NCBI GenBank assembly: GCA_030754805.1
Contig: JASLZO010000010.1
Coordinates: 1-14,846, forward strand
Direction of reading: 5' to 3'
Length of the DNA stretch: 14,846 nt
DNA from: Dehalococcoidia bacterium
GTDB taxonomy: Bacteria > Chloroflexota > Dehalococcoidia > UBA6926
Every line of letters begins with the position of its first letter. Positions within the stretch are counted from its first letter, which is position 1. The translations under genes and the position numbers were made by a program. The notes under the pieces were generated by a model. The model had not been told where the DNA came from and searched no databases. It was given only the letters and a program-made list of their open reading frames with translations. Shown in pieces: positions 6,795 through 13,317 of this stretch.

Positions 6795-7538
6795 TCAGGC
6801 GCCGAAACCACCGCCTGCAACGAAGGCCGGGTAGATACCGGCGACTTTTTCCTTAATCGAGGACCGAAGGAGTGAGAGGTGTTCCGGCGTCGGTCTCTGG
6901 GTCATCGGTACGTCGGCAGGAATGTCAATTTCGAAGCCGGTGTTTTCGACCACCTCTTCGACGGTGACGCCCTCGTTCACAGACTCGAGTTCGAAGCGCT
7001 TGGTGTCGCCGAGATAGCGCATGACGCAGAGGTTGGTGATGAGGATGTGAGGCCCTCCGGGACGGTGGACGCGTCCGTCACTGGCCCCCGGGCTGGTGAT
7101 GAAGTCGACCTTTTCGACGAATACGCGCTTCGTGTGCTCCATCCGGAATAAGATGATCCGGTTGGTCATGTAGTAGAGCATCCCGGAGCCCGCTGCCCCG
7201 GGGAGCCGAAGATCCGGGGCGTCGTGGTCACCGATGACGCTGAGGTTGATGTTGCCCTCGGCGTCAATCTGAGCGCCACCGAGGAAGAAGAGGTCGAGCT
7301 TCCCGCGCTGGGCGAGGTCGAACGCCTCCTTGCCGCTGATCGGGTTTAGCTCCGGATCAGAGGCTCCGATGGCGACGTAGGTGACGTCCGGTGCGTGCGT
7401 GGCCTTTGCGAGAAGAACTCCCGCCATGGGGCCGGGCGATGCCGCGCCCGTGCCGACGAAGGTCTCATCCCGCACCTCCTGGGAGATGCGGGATGCCATG
7501 AGCTCGCCAATGGTGTACCCCGTGCCTTCGAAGGGCAC
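6795..7538 (-). CDS. Class I CoA-transferase-like beta subunit (GctB/IpdB-type)
   Basis: 247-residue partner of the alpha subunit encoded just upstream (29-nt gap). Family features in order: YTIGELM (about 7-13), the glycine turn FVGTGAASPGPM, THAPDVTYV, GSGMLYYMTNRI, then the hallmark RVFVEKVDFITSPG and the C-terminal NEGVTVEEVVENTGFEI. GTG 7538 is chosen as start because homologues begin shortly before the YTxxELM segment; the frame is open further upstream, but that part lies inside the alpha gene and shows no family similarity. No clear Shine-Dalgarno is seen, so coupling to alpha is likely. Oddity: where CoA-transferases carry a catalytic Glu (E-S/G-G pattern) this protein reads VAIGASDP, so it may act as a hydrolase like IpdAB rather than a transferase. 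The substrate is unknown. Confidence 0.88.
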   Translation of the reverse strand: MPFEGTGYTIGELMASRISQEVRDETFVGTGAASPGPMAGVLLAKATHAPDVTYVAIGASDPELNPISGKEAFDLAQRGKLDLFFLGGAQIDAEGNINLSVIGDHDAPDLRLPGAAGSGMLYYMTNRIILFRMEHTKRVFVEKVDFITSPGASDGRVHRPGGPHILITNLCVMRYLGDTKRFELESVNEGVTVEEVVENTGFEIDIPADVPMTQRPTPEHLSLLRSSIKEKVAGIYPAFVAGGGFGA

Positions 7539-7567
7539 GTCAGACGCCGATCTTGGAGGGTTGCCGG

Positions 7568-8416
7568 CTACGTGGCAGCGACAAGCCCGCCGACCATCAC
7601 CTGGTACTCCTCCTCGGTGTGACCGCGGACGAACCTGTCCAGGTAGGCTTCGAAGCCCTCTTCGGTCTTCGCCGCTTTGACGTACTCGGCAAAGTGTTCG
7701 TCGTCGATGTCGTAGAGATCTTCCATTCCTGCCGGATGAGCACCGTGAGGCACCAGGACAACGCGGGAGACGAAGGCCCATGGAATGGGGTACCCGCCTC
7801 GAGGGTCGTCCATGAGGTTGTAGTCGACGATTTCCTCAACCGTGGCGATGAAGACCTCACTTGCCTGAGCAACCATCCGGTCCTCGTAACCGGGTGCGAG
7901 GACGTTCCCCCACTTATCGGCCTTCTTCGCGTGGATGATGCCGATATCCGGCTTGGTCGCAGGGACGAGAACGATGTCTTCGCCCTCGTTGTACGGGTCT
8001 TCGATGACCTTCCAGTTCTGATGAAGCTTCATGAAGTCAGTCCCGATCACGCCGCGCGAGGGGATGAAGGGGACGCCGTTGGCTCCAGCCTGGAGCCCGG
8101 TCAGCGTGACGGGTCAAGTGCTGTCGAGTGCCTCGATCTTGCCTGCACTCGCGAGCCTGCGGTAGTTCGGTGCGAGTCCGCGCTCTCCAAAGGTGAGCGA
8201 ACCGGTCTCGACCCAGTTAGCGGAACCGGCGCCCATGAGCATGTCGCCGTTTATCCCGCCGGCGGGGACGAACACCAGGCGAAGGCCCGTGGTGCCCTGG
8301 CGGACGATCTCACGAACGATCGCCATGGGCGCGTGGTCGTTGTTGCCGCCGATGGCGATCAGGTCGCCGTCTTTGACCTTTGCCGCGGCGTCCGATAGTT
8401 CGACGAACCTGGTCAC
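7568..8416 (-). pseudogene. Class I CoA-transferase-like alpha subunit interrupted by one in-frame TGA (pseudogene, error or recoded)
   Basis: The frame runs unbroken from GTG 8416 to TAG 7568 except for TGA at 8116-8114 (codon 101), with no shift of frame. The N-terminal part reads VKDGDLIAIGGNNDHAP, AGGINGDMLMGAGSANWVETGSL and FGERGLAPNYRRLASAGKI. The part after the TGA reads PVTLTGLQAGANGVPFIPSRG and VIGTDFMKLH, exactly the order expected in one GctA-like subunit, giving a normal total of 282 residues. The later segments VLVPATKPDIGIIHAKKAD and KWGNVLAPGYEDRMVAQAS also look fully conserved. The start is fixed by AGGAGG at 8423-8428, 6 nt upstream. Three readings are possible: recent nonsense mutation, sequencing or assembly error, or UGA recoded as selenocysteine. 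No other sign of decay is seen, and beta is intact. Family identity is sure; the status of the gene is not. Confidence 0.8.
8081..8097 (-). other. SECIS-like hairpin just downstream of the in-frame TGA
   Basis: On the minus strand GGCTCCA (8097-8091) pairs perfectly with TGGAGCC (8087-8081) around a GGC loop. The TGA ends at 8114 and 23 nt separate it from the loop. The known bacterial SECIS model asks for a 16-37 nt spacing, a stem of at least 4 bp and a G among the first two loop bases; all three are met. The same bases encode the conserved GLQAGA peptide, so a chance palindrome is a real alternative. Confidence 0.3.
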
Positions 8417-8422
8417 GGTGGC

Positions 8423-8428
8423 CCTCCT
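8423..8428 (-). promoter_or_regulatory. Shine-Dalgarno fixing the alpha-subunit start
   Basis: AGGAGG on the minus strand, 6 nt before GTG 8416. This perfect match decides for the GTG start, which begins the frame with TRFVELSDAAAKVKDGD. Confidence 0.75.
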
Positions 8429-8491
8429 ATCCGGTGGCGAATCTGTCGGGGTTCACGGATGGCCGAGGAACCCTTCTGAATGTGCAGGTCA

Positions 8492-8520
8492 AGGTTAGCT
8501 GTCGTAGGAACACGGGTCAA
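8492..8520 (-). promoter_or_regulatory. Candidate promoter of the CoA-transferase pair
   Basis: On the minus strand TTGACC (8520-8515) and TAACCT (8497-8492) are 17 bp apart. The -35 is a 5/6 match; the -10 keeps only the TAnnnT frame common in GC-rich bacteria. It would give a leader of roughly 70 nt before GTG 8416. Confidence 0.35.
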
Positions 8521-8561
8521 CGGCAGAGTCGCGTCTCCACCCTGGAAATGAGAGTGACATT

Positions 8562-8624
8562 TTCTCGAAACAAAGACGAGAACGACTCGCCCAATCATCA
8601 CTCTCGAACAGAGAAAAAGACGAG
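8562..8624. repeat. Imperfect direct repeat, each copy with hairpin potential
   Basis: TCTCGAA ... AAAGACGAG occurs at 8563-8580 and again, with a longer middle, at 8602-8624. Copy 1 forms a 6-bp stem TTCTCG (8562-8567) / CGAGAA (8577-8582) with an A-rich loop; copy 2 keeps 4 bp. They lie 42-104 bp upstream of the candidate alpha promoter, a position suited to an activator site. No function is proven. Confidence 0.3.
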
Positions 8625-8866
8625 CGGACCAGGAGAAAACTCTGAAGTAGGTCTCTAACCGAGTGTTCTGTTGAACGATTTAAGAGGCTACTTCTGGAAT
8701 GATCGAGCTTTGGTATGACCTGGAGAACTGTTACATGTTGTAGCAACGCTTTTTGAACAGCCGGAAAGCCCCTTCGGTGTTCGGCAGAAGAGGCCATTGC
8801 GTGGCTGACTGAGGTGGCTGCCGGCAGTGATTAGACGTGCAACGTTCCCCGGTTGCGAGGACGGCC

Positions 8867-9793
8867 ATGCGCTCCTATATGCTTGCGGGCGTGGCCGTGC
8901 TAATTGAAACCGAGAGCTTGACCAAGCGGTATGGGAGCCTGACGGCGCTGGATGCCGTTGACATCAGAGTCGAAGAGGGGATCACGGGCCTCCTAGGCCC
9001 GAACGGCGCCGGAAAAAGCACGGCGATTAAGCTGTTCCTCGGACTGCTGAAGCCGTCGAATGGGACCATCGACGTGATGGGTTCCGGGCCCTCGGAGCGC
9101 GTGACCGCCCGGGCACGACTCGGGTATATGCCGGAACACGACTGCTTGCCGTCCATGGTGAGTGCCACTGAATTTCTCACGCACATGGCGCAGGTGAGCG
9201 GCCTGCCGCCGACGGAGGCGAAGGTCCGTGCCGCAGACGTTCTGCGTCACGTATCACTGGACGAGGAACGGTACCGGGCCATCGGCGGGTACTCGACCGG
9301 GATGAAGCAACGCGTGAAGCTGGCGCAGGCACTGGTGCATGACCCTGTGTTGGTGCTGCTGGATGAACCGACGGCCGGACTCGATCCGGCGGGTCGCGAA
9401 GAGATGCTCGACCTAGTCAAACGTACCGGGCGCGAGTTCGGAATCTCGATCCTGCTTTCCTCTCACCTGATGGGAGAGGTCGAGGAGACGTGCGGGCGAA
9501 TTATCGTCCTCGAAGATGGTCGGGTAACGCAGGCGGACGCGGTTTCCCAGTTCACCCGCGAGACCGATGAAGTGGTGATCGACGTGACGGGCCACCAGGA
9601 AGCGATCGTCGCGGCGATGCGGGACCGTCACGTGGAGGCGAGCATTGACGCGACCTCTGTCGTCGTCAAGTTGAAAGATGAGGACGAGTACGATGTTATC
9701 CGCGATGTCGTAGCCGAAGCGGGCGCCGGACTTCGGCGGATGACGGCGCGTCGAGGCGAGTTGAGGGACATCTTCCGGGGTCCGCAGGGGTGA
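8867..9793 (+). CDS. ABC transporter ATP-binding protein, first of two pairs
   Basis: Cytoplasmic ATPase of the COG1131 (CcmA/NosF-like) type that powers an ABC-2 type permease. In the 308-residue product: Walker A GPNGAGKS (44-51), Q-loop region GYMPEHD with Glu in place of Gln, signature YSTGMKQRVKLAQAL, Walker B VLVLLDEPTAGLDP and switch His in LLSSHLMGEVEE. A C-terminal domain of about 90 residues follows. I choose ATG 8867 because GAGGA (8857-8861) sits 5 nt upstream; GTG 8837 and later codons (8879, 8897) are alternatives and the similarity to other ATPases begins at IETESLTKRYG. It overlaps the permease by 4 nt (GTGA), pointing to coupled translation. The substrate is unknown. Confidence 0.92.
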   Translation: MRSYMLAGVAVLIETESLTKRYGSLTALDAVDIRVEEGITGLLGPNGAGKSTAIKLFLGLLKPSNGTIDVMGSGPSERVTARARLGYMPEHDCLPSMVSATEFLTHMAQVSGLPPTEAKVRAADVLRHVSLDEERYRAIGGYSTGMKQRVKLAQALVHDPVLVLLDEPTAGLDPAGREEMLDLVKRTGREFGISILLSSHLMGEVEETCGRIIVLEDGRVTQADAVSQFTRETDEVVIDVTGHQEAIVAAMRDRHVEASIDATSVVVKLKDEDEYDVIRDVVAEAGAGLRRMTARRGELRDIFRGPQG

Positions 9794-10707
9794 CCGAAGA
9801 GACACGTGGTGAGGTCTATGACCTCGGCTATCAACCCTACGACGGGCCGCGAGAGGGGCGCACGCGCTCGCTGAAGGCTTTGTGGGTGAATTCGGTTCGG
9901 AGCACGCTGGGCATTGGCCGGGGGGCACTAGCCTGGATTATTCCGGGGCTCCTGATCGGGTTCACGATATTGCCGGCGGTCGGAATCGTGGCGGCGAATG
10001 TCATCGCGGAACCGTTCGCCGAGGCGCTGCCCGGCCACCCCGAGTACTACCAGGGAGTCTTCCTCGTTCTATTCGTCTTCTCGGCGATCGCGGCTCCCCA
10101 GGTCCTGTGCCCAGACCGCCGGGACGGGGTGATCGCCCTGTACCTTGTGCGGCCAATCACGGCGACTGACTACATCGTCGCGCGGTGGGCGGCGCTATTC
10201 ACGGTGATGCTCTTGGTCGTGTTGGCAGGCCAGACATTACTATTCTCAGGACTGATCCTCGCTGCGGGCGACCCGGTTGAGTACGTTCGCGAGAACTGGA
10301 CCGACGTTGTTCGGTTCGTTGCTTCGGGTATCGTAATTTCACTTTTATTGACCACGATTCCGCTCCTAATCTCTTCATTCAGCACTCGGAGGGTCATCGC
10401 GGCCCTGATGATCGTCGGGTCCTTCTTCCTGACGACCGCATTTGCTGCCGCGCTCAGCGAGTGCGAGGCCACGCGCGAAGGGCGTTGCGAACCTGTCACA
10501 AGGGAGTACGCCAGATGGTTCGCGCTGACCGGCCTGGAACAGACCCCCACCTACGTGAATGATCAGATATTTGGAATCACGGATGATGATCCCCGTTTGA
10601 ACGCACTGGGCGATTTTCACCCGGCGGTGCCGGGGGCATGGTTCGGATTCCTCATGGTGAGCTCCGGAGCGCTGTTGTGGCGCCGGTACCAGAGGATCGG
10701 ACTGTGA
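9790..10707 (+). CDS. ABC transporter permease, ABC-2/NosY-like, first pair
   Basis: 305-residue membrane protein starting at GTG 9790 inside the GTGA overlap with the preceding ATPase. The N-terminal cytoplasmic tail carries YDLGYQPYDGPREGR, a tail I associate with permeases of this subgroup. About six membrane segments are visible: roughly 46-72, 87-107, 133-160, 174-197, 202-222 and 281-299. The cytoplasmic loop RRDGVIALYLVRPITATDY (about 110-128) is the ABC-2 coupling element. The loop between segments 5 and 6 (about 223-280) is large and should face outside; it holds Cys225 and Cys233, a possible disulfide. It would form the channel for the ATPase encoded upstream. Confidence 0.88.
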   Translation: MTEETRGEVYDLGYQPYDGPREGRTRSLKALWVNSVRSTLGIGRGALAWIIPGLLIGFTILPAVGIVAANVIAEPFAEALPGHPEYYQGVFLVLFVFSAIAAPQVLCPDRRDGVIALYLVRPITATDYIVARWAALFTVMLLVVLAGQTLLFSGLILAAGDPVEYVRENWTDVVRFVASGIVISLLLTTIPLLISSFSTRRVIAALMIVGSFFLTTAFAAALSECEATREGRCEPVTREYARWFALTGLEQTPTYVNDQIFGITDDDPRLNALGDFHPAVPGAWFGFLMVSSGALLWRRYQRIGL

Positions 10708-11633
10708 CGGTGAATGGGTCGTCGGCGATCCAAGTTTCTGGCGTGTCGAAGTGGTACGGCAACGTGGTAGCGGTGAGCAACGTCTCGTTCGGGGTTGCCC
10801 CGGGCATCACGGGACTGTTGGGCCCGAATGGAGCCGGGAAGACAACGATCCTGCACATGTTGGCCGGGCTTTCAAGCCCTTCCGAAGGCGAGATTACCGT
10901 CCTTGGCCAGCCTGTCCGCGATAACGTCGAGATCTATCGAAGCATCGGCGTGATGCCGGAACATGACGCCCTCTACGGGGTGTTGACCGGGAGAGCGTTT
11001 GTCGCGTTCGCGGCGTCACTGTATGGGTTGCTGGATCCGGAGGCCGCCATCGGACGGGCGATTGAAGCGGCAGGGATGGAGAGTGCTCAGGATCGGAAGG
11101 TGGGCGGGTACTCGCGTGGAATGCGGCAACGGATCCGCCTGGCGGCGGCTATGGTCCACGACCCAGAAGCCCTGATCCTTGACGAGCCGCTGAGCGGTAC
11201 GGATCCTAGGCAACGGCTCGAGTTCCAGGAGCTCTTGCGGGAGCTGGCGCGGGGCGGACGCACGATCCTGGTGTCGTCCCACATCCTGGAAGAGGTCGAA
11301 CACCTCGCTGACACCATCCTGCTGATGGTGGCGGGAAAACTGGCGGCCGAGGGCGATTTCCGAGCCATCCGAGCGAAACTCGATGAGCAGCCTTACCAGG
11401 TGAGGGTCGCATCGCCCCAGGCTCGGATCCTTGCAAGCGCTCTCGTGGAACGCGAGGAAGTCGATTCGGTCACGGTTGACGGCGACGGTTCGATGACGAT
11501 CACGACGCGGCGTCTGTCGGTCGTCGAGGCAGTGATCCCTTCCATTGCGAAGGAGCGCGGGATCCGTCTGCTGCGGATCGAACCACTGGATGACTCGCTG
11601 GAGAGCGTGTTCAGCTACGTGGTGGAACGATAG
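10704..11633 (+). CDS. ABC transporter ATP-binding protein, second pair
   Basis: 309-residue ATPase beginning at GTG 10704 in a second GTGA overlap with the preceding permease; the frame is open 66 nt further upstream, but that part lies inside the permease gene and lacks family similarity. Motifs: IQVSGVSKWYG, Walker A GPNGAGKT (40-47), Q-loop region GVMPEHD again with Glu, signature YSRGMRQRIRLAAAM, Walker B ALILDEPLSGTDP and switch His in VSSHILEEVEH. The D-loop SGTDP departs from the usual GLDP. It shares the GITGLLGPNGAGK stretch and MPEHD with the first ATPase, which suggests the two arose by duplication and may work together or as a heterodimer. Confidence 0.92.
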   Translation: MTVNGSSAIQVSGVSKWYGNVVAVSNVSFGVAPGITGLLGPNGAGKTTILHMLAGLSSPSEGEITVLGQPVRDNVEIYRSIGVMPEHDALYGVLTGRAFVAFAASLYGLLDPEAAIGRAIEAAGMESAQDRKVGGYSRGMRQRIRLAAAMVHDPEALILDEPLSGTDPRQRLEFQELLRELARGGRTILVSSHILEEVEHLADTILLMVAGKLAAEGDFRAIRAKLDEQPYQVRVASPQARILASALVEREEVDSVTVDGDGSMTITTRRLSVVEAVIPSIAKERGIRLLRIEPLDDSLESVFSYVVER

Positions 11634-11635
11634 CC

Positions 11636-12367
11636 ATGGGCGCGATCTTCCGTCTGTCCCTGCGCCAACTGGCAGGTGGGCGGGTCCGGTTGGCCATCAC
11701 CTTGATCGCGGGAGGGTTGCCGGTGGTGATCGCCGGCATCGCCCGGGCATTCGGGGGCCCCGAAGGCGCCGACGATGAGTTCATCCAGGGCGCGTTCGGG
11801 ACGGTGCTCATTCCGATAGTTCTGCCAATCATCGCGATGGCGATGGGGACGGCGGCGTTCGGAGAGGAGATCGAAGACCGGACACTCTCGTACCTGACTA
11901 TGAAACCCATTTCCCGATTCCGAATTGTGCTCGCGAAATACCTTGCTGTGGTGGCAGTGACCGGCCCGATTCTGATCGTGAGCGGTGTCGCCGTGGCGCT
12001 GCTCGCTGACCTTTCGGGCGTGAAACCGTCGCTTTCTATCGCCACGGCCCTCTTCGCGGGCACGGTCGCCTACGGGGCCCTGTTTACCTGGGCGGGGCTC
12101 ATCACCTCGCGGGGCGTCGCACTGGGTCTTGGGCTCATGTATATCTTTCTCTGGGAAGGGGTCGCGAGTGGCCTACTAGTGGGGATGCGGTACGGAAGCG
12201 TCGGTGCGTGGACGATGTCCATGATGTACGGGCTTGATAACCAATCGTTCTCGATGTTCGAGGATGTCGTGATCGGGCTCTGGGCGGCGATAACGGGTGT
12301 GGGTATCGCGGCGGTCCTGTTCATCGGGTTGTCGTTGGTACGACTGAGGCGGATGGACGTCCCCTGA
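11636..12367 (+). CDS. ABC transporter permease, ABC-2 type, second pair
   Basis: 243-residue membrane protein starting at ATG 11636, 2 nt after the stop of the second ATPase. About six membrane segments: roughly 18-37, 52-75, 98-125, 137-157, 160-183 and 211-235. The cytoplasmic loop EEIEDRTLSYLTMKPISRFRI (about 80-100) is the ABC-2 coupling element and matches in position the loop of the first permease. It is shorter than the first permease and has neither its N-terminal YxPYxG tail nor its large outer loop. It completes an ATPase-permease-ATPase-permease operon of unknown substrate. Confidence 0.88.
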   Translation: MGAIFRLSLRQLAGGRVRLAITLIAGGLPVVIAGIARAFGGPEGADDEFIQGAFGTVLIPIVLPIIAMAMGTAAFGEEIEDRTLSYLTMKPISRFRIVLAKYLAVVAVTGPILIVSGVAVALLADLSGVKPSLSIATALFAGTVAYGALFTWAGLITSRGVALGLGLMYIFLWEGVASGLLVGMRYGSVGAWTMSMMYGLDNQSFSMFEDVVIGLWAAITGVGIAAVLFIGLSLVRLRRMDVP

Positions 12368-12426
12368 CCGGAGTCGTCGCATTCGGTTCGACGAAGCGTC
12401 AGCCAGTTGCCTGGAGAGGTCCCAAG

Positions 12427-12459
12427 ATGAGCTGGGCGGCTCTGCAGGAGGCGAGATGA
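12427..12459 (+). CDS. Possible 10-codon leader ORF coupled to the lipoprotein gene
   Basis: ATG 12427 opens MSWAALQEAR and stops at TGA 12457-12459, which overlaps the lipoprotein ATG (12456) as ATGA. GGAGAGG (12413-12419) lies 7 nt upstream of its ATG. It could couple translation to the lipoprotein gene, or be chance. Confidence 0.2.
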   Translation: MSWAALQEAR

Positions 12460-13271
12460 GGGGCAAGGAGATGAATGTGTCGTCTACGGCCGGTCGATTC
12501 CGGCCCCGTGGATCGTCCAAGAAGAGAAACCCGGGCACCTCATTCGCCGCCCTGTTGGTATCGGTAGTCGCTCTGGCAACGGCATGTTCTGGAGGCTCCG
12601 GGGGAACTGACGAAGCGATACCGAACGCGACACCGACGGGCCAGGAGTTACGTGAGATGGTGGACTCCGGGGCCTCCGCGTTCGCGCGGCAGGAGAGCTT
12701 CCATTTCGAATTGGAAGACCTGGAGGGGCAAACGGAGGCTTCGCCGGGGTTGGTGCTGGTGTGGGCACGAGGGGACGTGCGAGTCACCGAAGCGGTGCGC
12801 GGGTTCCTGGGGTTGGGCGCGGTGGGCGCACCCGCGGCGCCACTGGAGACCGAAATCCGCGTGATCGAAGGGCAGGGCTACGCGACGAACCCGCTGTCGG
12901 GTTCGTGGACCCGATCCGACGCGTCCGAGCTACCCGTGAAGCTCGACGGGCTGACGGATACGATCCGGACGTTGATGACGTCCGTGGGGTCACTGGAATT
13001 CGCGGGGTCACGCCTGACTGACGTTGGAGCGGGCCGGGCGGTGCGTGGGACGATTGCGGCTTCGGAGTTCCGCGTCCTCTTTGATGGAGCGCTTACGGAA
13101 CCGTCCGCGACGGTCGTGGCCGAAGTCGTGATTGCGAACGCGGACGGGTTGCCGCACTTGATCGAGGTATCGGGGCGAATGTTGCATTCGGACGAGGAGG
13201 GTGCCCGACGGCTGTTGACCCTGTCCCGCTTCGGGGATGCCGTGGAGTTCGGGGTGCCGGCGGGATTCTAG
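12456..13271 (+). CDS. LppX/LprAFG-like lipoprotein
   Basis: 271-residue secreted lipoprotein. A basic n-region (RFRPRG, KKRN), a hydrophobic stretch (about 30-43) and a lipobox ALATAC place the lipidated Cys at 44, giving a mature domain of about 228 residues, close to LprG. The order matches the LppX_LprAFG fold: an N-terminal helix (MVDSGASAFARQESFHFEL), paired strand segments, the GQGYATNPLSGSWTR turn, a helical stretch LDGLTDTIRTLM, then GAGRAVRGTIAASEFRVLF and C-terminal strands. In mycobacteria these proteins carry triacylated lipids or lipoglycans in a hydrophobic pocket. The start ATG 12456 has AGGAGG at 12446-12451; ATG 12471 is possible. The next gene is an MFS exporter, as in the lprG-Rv1410c operon. 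The family call rests on pattern recognition, not a search. Confidence 0.72.
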   Translation: MRGKEMNVSSTAGRFRPRGSSKKRNPGTSFAALLVSVVALATACSGGSGGTDEAIPNATPTGQELREMVDSGASAFARQESFHFELEDLEGQTEASPGLVLVWARGDVRVTEAVRGFLGLGAVGAPAAPLETEIRVIEGQGYATNPLSGSWTRSDASELPVKLDGLTDTIRTLMTSVGSLEFAGSRLTDVGAGRAVRGTIAASEFRVLFDGALTEPSATVVAEVVIANADGLPHLIEVSGRMLHSDEEGARRLLTLSRFGDAVEFGVPAGF

Positions 13272-13317
13272 GCGAGACCTATGGGCTGAGCGCGGGTCCG
13301 TCGGGTATCGTCACGCG

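Larger units (their letters stand above)
8417..8866. other. 450-bp divergent intergenic region
   Basis: No credible coding sequence on either strand. It is visibly more A/T-rich than its surroundings. Besides the alpha promoter candidate and the direct repeat it holds a weak + strand promoter candidate, TTGAAC (8671-8676) with TGGAAT (8695-8700) at 18 bp, which would leave a long leader of about 160 nt for the ABC operon. An imperfect hairpin (GAACA ... TGTTC with CCG/CGG inside) lies at about 8755-8783. Confidence 0.5.

Noticed and set aside
7539..7781. N-terminal extension of the beta subunit to 7781
   Set aside because: The extra residues are Arg/Ser-rich, overlap the alpha gene out of frame and have no counterpart in the family.
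7568..8050. Separate gene starting at GTG 8050 after the in-frame TGA
   Set aside because: No Shine-Dalgarno lies before it and conserved family residues (PVTLTGLQAGANGVPF) precede that GTG in the same frame, so it is the rest of one interrupted gene, not a new one.
7553..8398. 281-codon open frame on the + strand
   Set aside because: It is antisense to the CoA-transferase alpha gene and starts inside it; no motif or ribosome-binding site. The minus-strand frame is clearly the protein-coding one.
10638..10703. Upstream start of the second ABC ATPase at 10638
   Set aside because: It would overlap the permease by 70 bases; the GTGA overlap at 10704 matches the arrangement of the first pair.
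13237..13317. N-terminal extension of the MFS protein
   Set aside because: It reads an Arg/Trp/Ser-rich stretch inside the lipoprotein gene; MFS similarity begins just after ATG 13318.
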